Shown piece by piece: positions 7,283 to 16,045 of a stretch of 64,000 nt of DNA. The stretch lies in assembly GCA_017480745.1 (NCBI GenBank), contig JAFUSA010000031.1, forward strand, positions 1-64,000, written 5' to 3'. Source of the stretch: Alphaproteobacteria bacterium (GTDB lineage: Bacteria; Pseudomonadota; Alphaproteobacteria; RF32; CAG-239). How positions within the stretch are numbered: position 1 is the stretch's first letter; each line of letters starts with the position of its first letter. The notes under the pieces are model-generated. The model was not told the DNA's origin. It ran no database searches and was given only the letters and a program-made list of their open reading frames with translations. Made by a program: the position numbers and the translations under genes.

Positions 7283-7312
7283 TATTCCCCTTGCGAGGCA
7301 AGGGGAATAAAA
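7283..7312. terminator. hairpin between convergent genes
   Basis: ATTCCCCTTGC pairs with GCAAGGGGAAT around GAG. It lies between the convergent nucleotidyltransferase and pilin-like gene B. It has A-rich flanks on the right, so it serves the minus strand less well than the plus. Confidence 0.55.
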
Positions 7313-7335
7313 ACACTATGCTTTTGCTGTATGGC

Positions 7336-8052
7336 TTAGAAGTATTTCCAAGTAATAGAGCATTTGTTAGACCCTGTTCCTATGCAGTTACAAGCTTCGG
7401 AAGCTCTTTTAACTGACAACGGAACGCGAATACTTCCAGCCGGGCAAGCAATAACCTTACCCTTACCCAGAGCGGCACTCGTGGTTTCACTACCGGCACA
7501 ACCTATATACATCCCATTTCCATCGTCAGAAGCCTTAGTTAATTTGGCTCCAGATTCTTCCCCTTTGAATGCGATACCTACCAAACCGGAAGACGAACCG
7601 GAACCCCAGTCAGAAGTAGCCATGGCAATACAAGCTTCACGTGAAAGTCCGTCAAAGGCAATTTCAAACGCGGTAGGCTCCCCTCCGGTTCCTCCAGCAG
7701 CAGGAGCATCAGTTGAGGTAGCATAAGATAAGTTAATATACACATTACCTTTGAAAGCATTTTTTAAAGTTGAATTTGTATCATCATTTTTAAAAGTGCT
7801 TGGAACCAAGTCATCCGGAATAACACCCAAATCATAAGCGGTTTTATTGCTTAAATCTTCAAAGTTGTTTTGTTGCGCATACAAAGTGCGGATGTTGGTA
7901 ACCAACATGGTAACCTGATCAATGGTTTTGTTAGTGCGGTATTTGGTCATAGCTCTTGAATAGCCGGCAATACCACCAACGGATAACACACCGATAATGG
8001 CCAAAACGCCCAACATTTCAATCATCGAACGACCAGATTCTATTGTTTTCAT
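7336..8052 (-). CDS. type IV pilin-like protein, family member B
   Basis: 238 aa, the longest of the five. Same N-terminal helix (SGRSMIEMLGVLAIIGVLS) with Glu+5. VTNIRTLYAQQ, YDLGVIPDDLVP and REACIAMATSDWG correspond to the VRTFF, LVPDEM and PEEACIEL-DW blocks of the other copies. The C-terminus is cysteine-rich (ACPAGS, EACNCIG, SNKC), suggesting disulfide-bonded loops in an extracytoplasmic protein. Unlike A, D and E it has a short leader with an 18-codon upstream reading frame whose stop overlaps this gene's SD (TTTTAGGAG). SD AGGAG is 7 bases before the ATG. Confidence 0.8.
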   Translation of the reverse strand: MKTIESGRSMIEMLGVLAIIGVLSVGGIAGYSRAMTKYRTNKTIDQVTMLVTNIRTLYAQQNNFEDLSNKTAYDLGVIPDDLVPSTFKNDDTNSTLKNAFKGNVYINLSYATSTDAPAAGGTGGEPTAFEIAFDGLSREACIAMATSDWGSGSSSGLVGIAFKGEESGAKLTKASDDGNGMYIGCAGSETTSAALGKGKVIACPAGSIRVPLSVKRASEACNCIGTGSNKCSITWKYF

Positions 8053-8062
8053 TATTTTTCTC

Positions 8063-8119
8063 CTAAAATTTTAGTTCATGATATTCCTTGCAAGTGTCTC
8101 GCAAAGTCAGAGTAATCAT
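8063..8119 (-). CDS. upstream ORF (18 codons) in the leader of pilin-like gene B
   Basis: ATG at 8119, AAAGGA about 10 bases before it, stop TAG at 8065-8063. The product is MITLTLRDTCKEYHELKF. The stop codon is part of the SD of the pilin-like gene (TAGGAG), an arrangement typical of translationally coupled leader peptides. Whether it is translated is not shown. Confidence 0.4.
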   Translation of the reverse strand: MITLTLRDTCKEYHELKF

Positions 8120-8143
8120 ACTCCGATATTCCTTTCAATTTTA

Positions 8144-8172
8144 TTAATATCACAAAATATTTTTTTCTGCAA
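8144..8172 (-). promoter_or_regulatory. promoter of pilin-like gene B
   Basis: -35 TTGCAG (8172-8167), 17-bp spacer, -10 TATTAA (8149-8144). The sequence just before the -10 (TTTTGTGA) matches that of the A and E promoters. Confidence 0.5.
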
Positions 8173-8248
8173 TACGAATTTGGTTATATATCCCCCACCG
8201 GTAATATGCATTAAGTTAATAACAAAATGTGCTACTTCCGGCCTTGCT

Positions 8249-8668
8249 TTATTTCCCTTCCGCCGGTTTATAATCAAGTAACATTTCAGCCGCCTTAGAT
8301 AAAAAAGCAGAACGATTCCGACACACTGCGTCAATTCGTGCAACCAATCCGGAATTAAGCATTATGGTATATTTCTTAGGCTTGGCATCCGGTATATATG
8401 AAACATAGCCTATTGTAAAGGTGTAGTTATTTTGCCACTCTGCCCAATCTTTCCATTCGGCTTTAATCTGCTCCAAAGTGCGCGGAGTTGGTATTTCTTC
8501 TCCGTTTGACTTTTTTTCTTCAATTATATCGGCTAATATTTCGTGTGCATTTTTCAACGCTTCGTCATAAGTATCTCCCGCCGATACACATTCCGGAATA
8601 TCCGGAAAAACCACTCCCACACCATCAGAATATTCATCTGTTTCAAATAAAGCGATATATCTTAACAT
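8249..8668 (-). CDS. hicB: HicB-family antitoxin
   Basis: 139 aa. The N-terminal partial RNase-H-like fold of HicB is clear: YIALFETDEYSDGVGVVFPDIPECVSAGDTYDEALKNA. The C-terminus (KYTIMLNSGLVARIDAVC, RSAFLSKAAEMLL) looks like a ribbon-helix-helix DNA-binding domain. It should neutralise HicA and repress the shared promoter. The extra 20-25 residues between the domains (about 60-85) make it longer than the short HicB forms. It lies 11 bases after hicA in the same operon. Confidence 0.9.
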   Translation of the reverse strand: MLRYIALFETDEYSDGVGVVFPDIPECVSAGDTYDEALKNAHEILADIIEEKKSNGEEIPTPRTLEQIKAEWKDWAEWQNNYTFTIGYVSYIPDAKPKKYTIMLNSGLVARIDAVCRNRSAFLSKAAEMLLDYKPAEGK

Positions 8669-8679
8669 CTCAACCTCCG

Positions 8680-8871
8680 TTATTTAAGCCCTGCCTGTTT
8701 CAAAATACTCAACGCCGTGCCTATCGGCATAATTTTATGGAGAGGAACTGAAACGGTGGACTTCTTTACGTCATTATGATATACATAATGACTCCCCGTT
8801 ATTCTGACAAGATACCAACCGTCTTTTTTTAGCATCTTCATTATTTCTTTTGCAGTATATCTTTTGGGCAT
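8680..8871 (-). CDS. hicA: HicA-family mRNA interferase toxin
   Basis: 63 aa from the ATG at 8871, which begins MPKRYTAKEIMKMLKKDGW as HicA proteins do; the longer frame would run through the promoter. Double-stranded-RNA-binding-like fold, with the catalytic-type His in GSHYVYH and the following VPLHKIMPIGTALSILKQAGL. It cuts mRNA when not bound by HicB. Gene order toxin then antitoxin is normal for hicAB. Confidence 0.9.
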   Translation of the reverse strand: MPKRYTAKEIMKMLKKDGWYLVRITGSHYVYHNDVKKSTVSVPLHKIMPIGTALSILKQAGLK

Positions 8872-8902
8872 TTTGCATTTTCTTTCGCTTATAGATAGTC
8901 TG

Positions 8903-8931
8903 ATTATACTGATTTTTTTCAGTATTGTCAA
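8903..8931 (-). promoter_or_regulatory. hicAB promoter with overlapping palindromic operator
   Basis: Consensus promoter: TTGACA (8931-8926), exactly 17 bp, TATAAT (8908-8903). The spacer is largely a palindrome, ATACTGA (8906-8912) / TCAGTAT (8919-8925) with six T between, which fits binding of a HicB dimer for autorepression. Transcription would start about 25 bases before hicA. Confidence 0.8.
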
Positions 8932-8964
8932 GAGCAGTTTTGTAAATTATGAAAAATATCAAAA

Positions 8965-8994
8965 ACATCGCCGGATTTATATTTCCGGCGATGT
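8965..8994 (-). terminator. intrinsic terminator of ftsZ
   Basis: Stem ACATCGCCGG / CCGGCGATGT; read on the minus strand it is followed by TTTTTGATATTTTT. Confidence 0.8.
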
Positions 8995-9018
8995 GCGTTT
9001 ATTAACCTTATTTATTTA

Positions 9019-10674
9019 TCAGCGACGTAAAAATGCCGGAATATCCAACTCTTCGGCCGATAAATCAAATTCATCGTCAGTGCCGGTTTTTTCCGCAACT
9101 AAATGTTCATCGTTGTTATTTTCAGCCTCTTCCCGATTCTTTTTTCGACTACCAAACCCGATACGAGAAAAGAAATTAGGTTTACTTTCTTCTTCATGAA
9201 CCTCGGCAACCGGCTCAGCTTTTTCTTCTGTGTCGGTAGTCAGCGGAGTATCCTTAAAAATAGAAGTATCGTTATCCGTAAACAAAACTAAATCATCATC
9301 ATTTGTGTTTTCAATATCTGTTTTGCTTGAAAAGAAATCATCTTGCAAAGCAGCAGAACTTAGCTCCTCAATAGCTTGCTCAGTTTCTTCTGTTTTGCCG
9401 TCGCTGTTGCGAATCGCATTAAACAAGGCGGAAGCCTGTGGAACCTCCGGCAATTCGTCCGACTTGTCCAAAGTCGCAAAATCATCGTCGGCAAATTTGG
9501 TTACATCGGCTTCGTCATCCGGCAACGGATCATCGGAAAATGTTTCATCCAACTCAAACGGATTCTCCAAATCAAGCGAAGATGTAAAACTATTTTCCGG
9601 CTCAACATTTACCGTTGGAACCACCGTCAAATCATCATAGCTCTGCTCAATTAACGACGGTTGCGGCTGAGCAACTTTAACCGGCTCCGGTTTACGTTCG
9701 TCATTACCGTTTATACCCGTAACCACAATGGAAACACGTATTTTGCCTTGTAAGTTATCATCATAACTGGAACCGAATATAATATTTGCATCATCACCAA
9801 CTTCTTCTTTAATGATATTCGCGGCTTCGTCCAATTCCGGCAAGGTTATATCCTTGCTTCCGGTAATATTGATTAACACGCCCTTAGCACCATGCAACGA
9901 ACATTCGTCCAACAGCGGATTCGAAAGCGCTTGATTCGCCGCTTCTTTGGCACGTCCCTTGCCTTCGGCCTCGCCTGTGCCCATAATGGCTTTGCCTTTA
10001 TCTTCCATAATGTTTTTAACATCGGCAAAGTCAAGATTTATTAATCCAGGCATCATCATCAAATCGGTAATAGAACGCACTCCGGAATATAAAACATTAT
10101 CGGCCATTTTGAAAGCTTCCGGCAAAGTAGTATTTTCCGTGGCCACATTAAACAGATTTTGGTTTTGAATAACAATAATGCTATCCACTTCTTTAATAAA
10201 ATTCTCCAAAGAGTTATCGGCAATTTCCATGCGCTTTTTGCCTTCAAAGCTAAACGGCTTGGTTACTACACCAACAGTTAAAATACCTTTGCTTTTGGCA
10301 ATGTTTGCAACTATCGGCGCCGCACCCGAACCTGTTCCTCCGCCCATACCGGCGGTAATAAACACCATATTTACGCCGTCTAACGCATTGGCTATTTCAT
10401 CTTTGGCTTCTTCCGCCGCCATCTTGCCTATTTCCGGACGCGCACCGGCACCTAAACCCTGAGTTATATTCAACCCTAACTGGATTTTTTTGGGCGCCAA
10501 AGAGTGAGCCAAAGCCTGTGCATCGGTATTTGCCACAATAAAATCAACACCCTCTAATTTTTGTGAAATCATATTGTTAACGGCATTTCCACCGCCGCCG
10601 CCCACACCGATTACGGCAATTCGAGGTTTCAAATAAGATACTGCTTGTTCAGCCACGCCCAAATCAATTGACAT
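9019..10674 (-). CDS. ftsZ: cell division protein FtsZ
   Basis: 551 aa, long for FtsZ (typically 350-400, longer in many alphaproteobacteria). The GTPase core has [13 protein letters not shown] near 22-34 and the tubulin signature [12 protein letters not shown] near 108-119. After residue 330 comes a long acidic, low-complexity linker of about 200 residues rich in Asp/Glu/Thr, then the conserved C-terminal peptide DIPAFLRR that binds FtsA. It polymerises at midcell to scaffold the divisome. Last gene of the minus-strand dcw cluster, 76 bases after ftsA, with its own terminator. Confidence 0.97.
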   Translation of the reverse strand: MSIDLGVAEQAVSYLKPRIAVIGVGGGGGNAVNNMISQKLEGVDFIVANTDAQALAHSLAPKKIQLGLNITQGLGAGARPEIGKMAAEEAKDEIANALDGVNMVFITAGMGGGTGSGAAPIVANIAKSKGILTVGVVTKPFSFEGKKRMEIADNSLENFIKEVDSIIVIQNQNLFNVATENTTLPEAFKMADNVLYSGVRSITDLMMMPGLINLDFADVKNIMEDKGKAIMGTGEAEGKGRAKEAANQALSNPLLDECSLHGAKGVLINITGSKDITLPELDEAANIIKEEVGDDANIIFGSSYDDNLQGKIRVSIVVTGINGNDERKPEPVKVAQPQPSLIEQSYDDLTVVPTVNVEPENSFTSSLDLENPFELDETFSDDPLPDDEADVTKFADDDFATLDKSDELPEVPQASALFNAIRNSDGKTEETEQAIEELSSAALQDDFFSSKTDIENTNDDDLVLFTDNDTSIFKDTPLTTDTEEKAEPVAEVHEEESKPNFFSRIGFGSRKKNREEAENNNDEHLVAEKTGTDDEFDLSAEELDIPAFLRR

Positions 10675-10750
10675 CTATATAACTCCTGAGGTAAAATTAT
10701 CATTATTACCCCCAACTTAACGTAAATAGTTTAAGTTTTAGTTACTAATT

Positions 10751-11989
10751 TTAAGAATTTTGACGAATCCAGTTAATTATTTTACGTATTTTACCACCCT
10801 CTGCGGAAGAAGAGGTAATTACTTTTTTAGGAGTGCACTCTCTGTTGTTAATGGCAAACAGCAACATTCCTAATGCCGTAGAAAAAATCGGACTGTTTAA
10901 TTTATCGGGAATACCGCTTAAATTACGCGGCCCGCCCAAACGCACCTGTTTATCTAAAATTCGGTTAGCCATGCTGAGCATCCCCGGCAATTGGCAACAA
11001 CCTCCCGTTAAAACAACGCGATGATTCTTTATTCCTTGCAAACCGTGAGAATCCATGCTGTGTGATATGTATCTGAACATTTCTCCCACCCGCGCGGAAA
11101 TTATGTTAATTAAATCAGCGCGGTTAACTCTTTTGATTAAAGTGTCATCTTCCTCGCCCAAAGGATAAACGTCAATATTTTCCCTTTTATCGTTATCTAC
11201 GGCCATTGTGCAACCGCGGCGAATTTTTAGATCTTCCGCATGTTCAAACGATGTATTCAAACCAATAACAATATCACGGGTTATGTTTATACCACCTATC
11301 GGCACCGTTGAAAAAGCAACCGGATACCCGCCTTTGAAAGTGGTAATGCTGCTTGTTCCACCACCAATATCTATAATTGTGGCACCGTATTCACGCTCAT
11401 CTTCAACCAAACATGCCATACCGGACGCATATGCCGTCAAAATTTTACCGCCTATCCCTAAGTGTGCCGCCTCCACAACCGATGCAAGGTTTCGATATTG
11501 AATATTCGGATACAACCCTAACAGAATATTAACTGCCAACTCTTCGCCATATATATTCAACGGATTTTTTATATCCTCTCCTCCGTCAACCTTGTAATTT
11601 GTCAGCATACAGTGAATAATCTCATTATTACCGACATTAACGTTGGTTAAGCCTTTATCCATGAGTTTGTTTAAGTCGGATTCGCTGATTGGACGATTGC
11701 GTTTTAAATTTATGGAATATTGATGTAAATCACTGGACGTTTTACAACCGGAAACATTTATTATAACACTGTCAATTCGCTCATTCGCCATCTGTTCGGC
11801 TGCCTCAACCGCATTGCATACCGACATCGTTGCATCTTTAATGTCGGTAATTACACCGTTTTTCACTCCCTTAGAAGCTCGATAGCCGTAACCGGTTATT
11901 TTTATTTTTTTATCTTTACTAACATTGGCTATAACACAGCAAACCTTGGACGAACCTATATCCAACGCGGCAATTGTTGAGCGATTCAA
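10751..11989 (-). CDS. ftsA: cell division protein FtsA
   Basis: 412 aa actin-like ATPase that ties FtsZ to the membrane. Visible: ALDIGSSKVCCVIA (phosphate-1), the 1C subdomain, DIGGGTSSITTFKGG (phosphate-2), VVLTGGCCQLPGM (adenosine motif) and a C-terminal basic amphipathic stretch, KIRKIINWIRQ, which serves as membrane anchor. It lies 24 bases after ftsQ and before ftsZ. Confidence 0.96.
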   Translation of the reverse strand: MNRSTIAALDIGSSKVCCVIANVSKDKKIKITGYGYRASKGVKNGVITDIKDATMSVCNAVEAAEQMANERIDSVIINVSGCKTSSDLHQYSINLKRNRPISESDLNKLMDKGLTNVNVGNNEIIHCMLTNYKVDGGEDIKNPLNIYGEELAVNILLGLYPNIQYRNLASVVEAAHLGIGGKILTAYASGMACLVEDEREYGATIIDIGGGTSSITTFKGGYPVAFSTVPIGGINITRDIVIGLNTSFEHAEDLKIRRGCTMAVDNDKRENIDVYPLGEEDDTLIKRVNRADLINIISARVGEMFRYISHSMDSHGLQGIKNHRVVLTGGCCQLPGMLSMANRILDKQVRLGGPRNLSGIPDKLNSPIFSTALGMLLFAINNRECTPKKVITSSSAEGGKIRKIINWIRQNS

Positions 11990-12013
11990 TTCTGTTTCCT
12001 CTTCAAAGTAAGA

Positions 12014-12817
12014 TCATTCCTCATTTTCGTTATCTTTATTAAGACGAACGACAACCTTATTTTTTAACCTTAAATCAATAAACGTTAATTTTCTTTTAAG
12101 AATACCTCGTGTTTTATCCAATTTTACCAATTTTTTCCAAGCCGCAGCAACATCTTCTTCCGGCAATTTTACGGTTATTCCGTGCTCAACATCATCAAAT
12201 ATAAGATTCCACCTACGTTTAGATATAAAATTAGCTGCTTTCAAACGAGAAAACAATTCTTTATCAGGCTCGATTATTTGCAATAAATTGTTCAAATTTT
12301 CCGGAGCACCTTCTCCGATAATTTGCAAAATATTTTTTTGCGGCACATATTCAGTTTCAATTATTTGCCCATCTTCATCTATCGGATAAAATTCATTTTT
12401 ATACTGCCAAATTGATTTGACAGTCTTTTCTTTAATGCTGATATGAATAATGTTCGGAAAATAACGCCTGATTACGGTTACATCTTTTACCCACGGCAAA
12501 CTTTTAATCCTATCACGCACTTCTTGCAAATTTATTTCCAAAATATTATCGCCTCGTTGTAATTCTACAACCTGCATAACATCAGTTACCGATGTTTTTT
12601 GCCGCCCCTCCAAAGTTATGTCATCCAAACCCCAACCAATGGTAGCACTTTTGTTATAAACATCCGCTAAAAGAGAATCTATTTGTTTACCAACCAAATT
12701 GTGACGAACGGTTATAACGCATACTGTTACAACCCAAATCGCGCATATCAGCAACAAATTGCCAACCAAACGATACGGCCATACTACATTTTCATATATT
12801 TTGCTCTCAGCTTCCAA
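12014..12817 (-). CDS. ftsQ: cell division protein FtsQ
   Basis: 267 aa. Short cytoplasmic N-terminus, one transmembrane helix (about 17-37), then a POTRA domain (ITLEGRQKTSVTDVMQVVEL, followed by LPWVKDVTVIRRYFPNIIHI) and the FtsQ/DivIB beta domain. It is a bitopic divisome protein connecting FtsA/FtsZ with the septal synthase. Its start overlaps the end of murB by 11 bp. Confidence 0.93.
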   Translation of the reverse strand: MEAESKIYENVVWPYRLVGNLLLICAIWVVTVCVITVRHNLVGKQIDSLLADVYNKSATIGWGLDDITLEGRQKTSVTDVMQVVELQRGDNILEINLQEVRDRIKSLPWVKDVTVIRRYFPNIIHISIKEKTVKSIWQYKNEFYPIDEDGQIIETEYVPQKNILQIIGEGAPENLNNLLQIIEPDKELFSRLKAANFISKRRWNLIFDDVEHGITVKLPEEDVAAAWKKLVKLDKTRGILKRKLTFIDLRLKNKVVVRLNKDNENEE

Positions 12818-13718
12818 TATTCTGCTCCTTACCGACTATTTTCACTTCCCATTCCAAATTAACGCCGGTTTTTTCTGCCACTTTCTTGATAATTTGCTGA
12901 CCCAAATCTTCAATATCTTTTGCGCTGTTACCATTATTTTGTAAAAAATTACAATGTTGTGGCGACATTTTGACCTTACCTACGGTTATCTCTGCCGCAC
13001 CACTGTTTTTAATTAACTCCCATGCCCGATATCCTTGGGGATTTTTGAAAGTCGAACCGGCGGTTTTTATTCCTTGCGGTTGGTGCAATTTGCGATATTG
13101 CATATTGTCGGCTATTTTTTCTTTTACCGGATTCGCATCTGTTATATGTGCTTGCAAGCAAACATCCAAAACAATCTGCTTATCGGTCAAAGCACTAAAC
13201 CGATATCCGAATTTCAAATCATCACAACTCATTTGAGTTATATTTCCGTTGATATCCATAACTCTGGCCCAAAGTAAAACATCGGACATTTCCGTTCCGA
13301 AACATCCGGCGTTTCCACGCACTGCACCGCCCAAACTGCCGGGAATAGAACATAAAAACTCCAAACCTCCCAAACCTTTTTCTGATATAACTTTTTGCAG
13401 GGCAAAATTTTTAATGCCGGCGCCACAATAAAGTTTATCTTCCTCGCATCTTATATAAGAAAACTCCGGAGATTGTAACTTTATAACTACACCATCGATT
13501 CCGCCATCTCTAACCAACAAATTTGAACCGCCGCCAAGTATAAAAACCGGCATATCATCGGACTTTTTTTGTAAAAAAAACTTTAAATCTTCTTCATCTT
13601 GCGGAAAAAACATAATTTCGGCCGGTCCACCGACATTGAGCCATGTGTATTTACTCAAAGGCTCGTTGAATTTATATTCCCCCCGAACATTCGGCAATTT
13701 ATCTGTGTTGATTACCAT
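12807..13718 (-). CDS. murB: UDP-N-acetylenolpyruvoylglucosamine reductase
   Basis: 303 aa from the ATG at 13718, which overlaps the ftsW stop as ATGA; a TTG one codon upstream is less likely. FAD-binding motifs ILGGGSNLLVRDGGIDGVVI and SIPGSLGGAVRGNAGCFG, then the catalytic Ser in AGSTFKNPQG. It reduces enolpyruvyl-UDP-GlcNAc to UDP-MurNAc with NADPH. It has the short (type II-like) C-terminus. Confidence 0.96.
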   Translation of the reverse strand: MVINTDKLPNVRGEYKFNEPLSKYTWLNVGGPAEIMFFPQDEEDLKFFLQKKSDDMPVFILGGGSNLLVRDGGIDGVVIKLQSPEFSYIRCEEDKLYCGAGIKNFALQKVISEKGLGGLEFLCSIPGSLGGAVRGNAGCFGTEMSDVLLWARVMDINGNITQMSCDDLKFGYRFSALTDKQIVLDVCLQAHITDANPVKEKIADNMQYRKLHQPQGIKTAGSTFKNPQGYRAWELIKNSGAAEITVGKVKMSPQHCNFLQNNGNSAKDIEDLGQQIIKKVAEKTGVNLEWEVKIVGKEQNIGS

Positions 13719-14848
13719 CAAATTAAATCCTTATCTTCCGCAGCCACATTTTTCCGAGTGATTGCCAACAACATACCTATTTCCACCGCACATCCCATTA
13801 ACGAAGACCCTCCGTAAGAAATAAACGGCAAAGTCATACCTTTGGTAGGTATAATATGCAAAGAAGAAGCCATATTAACAAAAGCCTGCAATCCGATAGA
13901 AGCGGCCAAACCAACTTCGGCATACATAACAAATAAATTACTTTCTTTCATTGCCGAACGCAAAGTTCTGATAACTATTACCGCAAACAAAGCAATAATA
14001 ATCAAGCATAACCAAACGCCATATTCTTCACCGGCAACCGCAAAAACAAAATCAGTATGCGCATCGGGAATCAACAGTTTTACGGTTCCCTCTCCCGGTC
14101 CTTTGCCAACCAAATTACCGTTTTGGAAAGCCTCCATTGCACGATTTATTTGATAACTTGTTTCATCACTGCCATATAAAAATTGGTCAACACGAGCGTG
14201 AAAGTGCGGATACACAAAATAAGCCAAAAACAAAGCAGCAACTCCGGCCATAGACAGTCCGACAACAACTATAATCGGCAAACCGGCCAAAAATAACTGC
14301 AAACCGAAAACAGCTGAAAATAACACGCTCATTCCTATATCAGGCTGCAACAGTAACAAACCCAAAACCAACACGAACAACCCTGTTGAAACTGCCATAC
14401 CCGGAAAATAATCAAGTTTTTTACCCAAATCTAACAACCATGCCGTAACAATAATAAATATAGGTTTCATAAATTCAGAGGCCTGCAATGAAAAACCGCA
14501 AACACTTATCCAACGTTTGGCACCCTTAATTTCAGAACCGAAAAAAATCGTTATAATCAACAACCCGATCATTAGCACAAAACCCAATAACGAAATACGG
14601 CGAATTGTCTTTAAATTAAAAACAGAAATCGTTAACAAAGCCATGATGGAAATAACCACATAAAGAACCTGTTTGCGCACAAACCAATATTCATCTACAT
14701 TTATTTTTCGTGCCACCGCCGGACTCGCTGTTATATCCAAAATAACTCCGATTGTCAGCAACAACAGCGACAAAACCAAAATCACCTTGTCAACAGTCCA
14801 CAACCATTTTGCAAAAAAACTATGACTTTGTCGCGAAAACTTAACCAT
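13718..14848 (-). CDS. ftsW: septal peptidoglycan glycosyltransferase FtsW
   Basis: 376 aa SEDS-family integral membrane protein with about ten helices. Signature stretches: LQASEFMKPIFII, AVAGEEYGVWLCL and the C-terminal KGMTLPFISYGGSS. It polymerises lipid II at the septum with its partner PBP. It lies directly between mraY (16 bases) and murB (ATGA overlap). murD, expected before it, and murG/murC, expected after it in alphaproteobacteria, are absent. Confidence 0.95.
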   Translation of the reverse strand: MVKFSRQSHSFFAKWLWTVDKVILVLSLLLLTIGVILDITASPAVARKINVDEYWFVRKQVLYVVISIMALLTISVFNLKTIRRISLLGFVLMIGLLIITIFFGSEIKGAKRWISVCGFSLQASEFMKPIFIIVTAWLLDLGKKLDYFPGMAVSTGLFVLVLGLLLLQPDIGMSVLFSAVFGLQLFLAGLPIIVVVGLSMAGVAALFLAYFVYPHFHARVDQFLYGSDETSYQINRAMEAFQNGNLVGKGPGEGTVKLLIPDAHTDFVFAVAGEEYGVWLCLIIIALFAVIVIRTLRSAMKESNLFVMYAEVGLAASIGLQAFVNMASSLHIIPTKGMTLPFISYGGSSLMGCAVEIGMLLAITRKNVAAEDKDLI

Positions 14849-14864
14849 TTAGTTCGTCTCCTTG

Positions 14865-15911
14865 TTATATAAAAATTAAACTGCCGGCGGCGGCCAACAA
14901 CAACGAAGCCAACCAAAAACTTAATACAACTTTTTTCTCCGACCACCCCAATTGTTCAAAATGGTGATGTATGGGAGCCATCCGGAAAAAACGTTTACCT
15001 GTGCTCTTAAAATAAACAACCTGAATAATAACAGAAACGGTTTCTACTACAAAAACACCACCAACCAATGCTAAAATTATTTCATGTTTTGTCATTACCG
15101 CAATAGCTCCCAAGATTGCCCCCAAAGCCAAGGATCCCGTATCGCCCATAAAAACTTTTGCTTTTGGTTTATTAAAATATAAAAATCCTAAACATGAACC
15201 TGTAAGTGCGCTACAAACCACGGCAATTTCACCGCAACGCGGAATAAACAACATATTATAGTCCACAGCATTATGTAAACCGCAAAAATATGCCACCGCC
15301 ATAAAAAAGCTAAAAGATATAATCAGCATCCCGCTGGCCAAGCCGTCAAGTCCGTCACTCAAATTAACTCCGTTAGATGCGCCTGAAATAACCACTACGG
15401 CAAACGGAACATAAAGCCATGAAAGATTTAAAAACAAATCTTTGAAAAACGGGAAAGTCAACACCGTGTTAATACCACGCGGAGTCGCAGCTGTTATTAT
15501 GCTGGCGGCAACAAGCGCTGTTAAAAATTGCAAAAATAATTTTGTACCGGCCGTCATAGCGTTTGAACTTTGACGCTTTACTTTCCAATAATCATCCAAA
15601 AACCCAGTGGCTCCGTATATTATCAAAATCAGCAAACTAACCCAAACAAAATGGTATTTTATGTTGGCAAATAACAAAATTGAAATAATCGACGTTCCTA
15701 AAATCAGGATTCCGCCCATCGTCGGCGTACCTTGTTTTGTTTTAAGATGACTTTGCGGTCCATCCGTGCGAATCGGTTGTCCTTTTTTCTGATGCTCGTG
15801 TAAAAAATTAATCAGAGGATGCCCCAAAAGCAAACTCAAAAATAAAGCCACAACAAAAGCCAAAACCATTCTGATTTTCAGCGCCAAACCCAAACTCATC
15901 AATTCCAACAT
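14865..15911 (-). CDS. mraY: phospho-N-acetylmuramoyl-pentapeptide-transferase
   Basis: 348 aa, ten-helix membrane enzyme that makes lipid I from UDP-MurNAc-pentapeptide and undecaprenyl phosphate. Catalytic motifs: GFLDDYWKVKR, NLSDGLDGLASG, MGDTGSLALG and MAPIHHHFEQ. It is the first gene of this minus-strand cluster in the window; the 134 bp before it hold the divergent promoters for it and the secreted protein at 16046. Confidence 0.96.
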   Translation of the reverse strand: MLELMSLGLALKIRMVLAFVVALFLSLLLGHPLINFLHEHQKKGQPIRTDGPQSHLKTKQGTPTMGGILILGTSIISILLFANIKYHFVWVSLLILIIYGATGFLDDYWKVKRQSSNAMTAGTKLFLQFLTALVAASIITAATPRGINTVLTFPFFKDLFLNLSWLYVPFAVVVISGASNGVNLSDGLDGLASGMLIISFSFFMAVAYFCGLHNAVDYNMLFIPRCGEIAVVCSALTGSCLGFLYFNKPKAKVFMGDTGSLALGAILGAIAVMTKHEIILALVGGVFVVETVSVIIQVVYFKSTGKRFFRMAPIHHHFEQLGWSEKKVVLSFWLASLLLAAAGSLIFI

Positions 15912-16045
15912 TCCAGTCCTCCCGTATTTTGACGGAGTCTATTGCAAATATCTAAAATAAATCTTAAAAAAAGCAGTTTTTGCATTTAAATTTACGAGAA
16001 TTTTACTATTATTGCTTATAATGTATTTCAGCAAAGGATATTACC

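Noticed and set aside
7364-7726. 120-aa plus-strand frame inside pilin-like gene B
   Set aside because: Antisense shadow of a gene with clear family motifs; Pro/Ser-rich composition reflects the reverse complement.
9230-9640. 136-aa Ser-rich plus-strand frame inside ftsZ
   Set aside because: Mirror of the Asp/Glu-rich FtsZ linker; no independent start signals.
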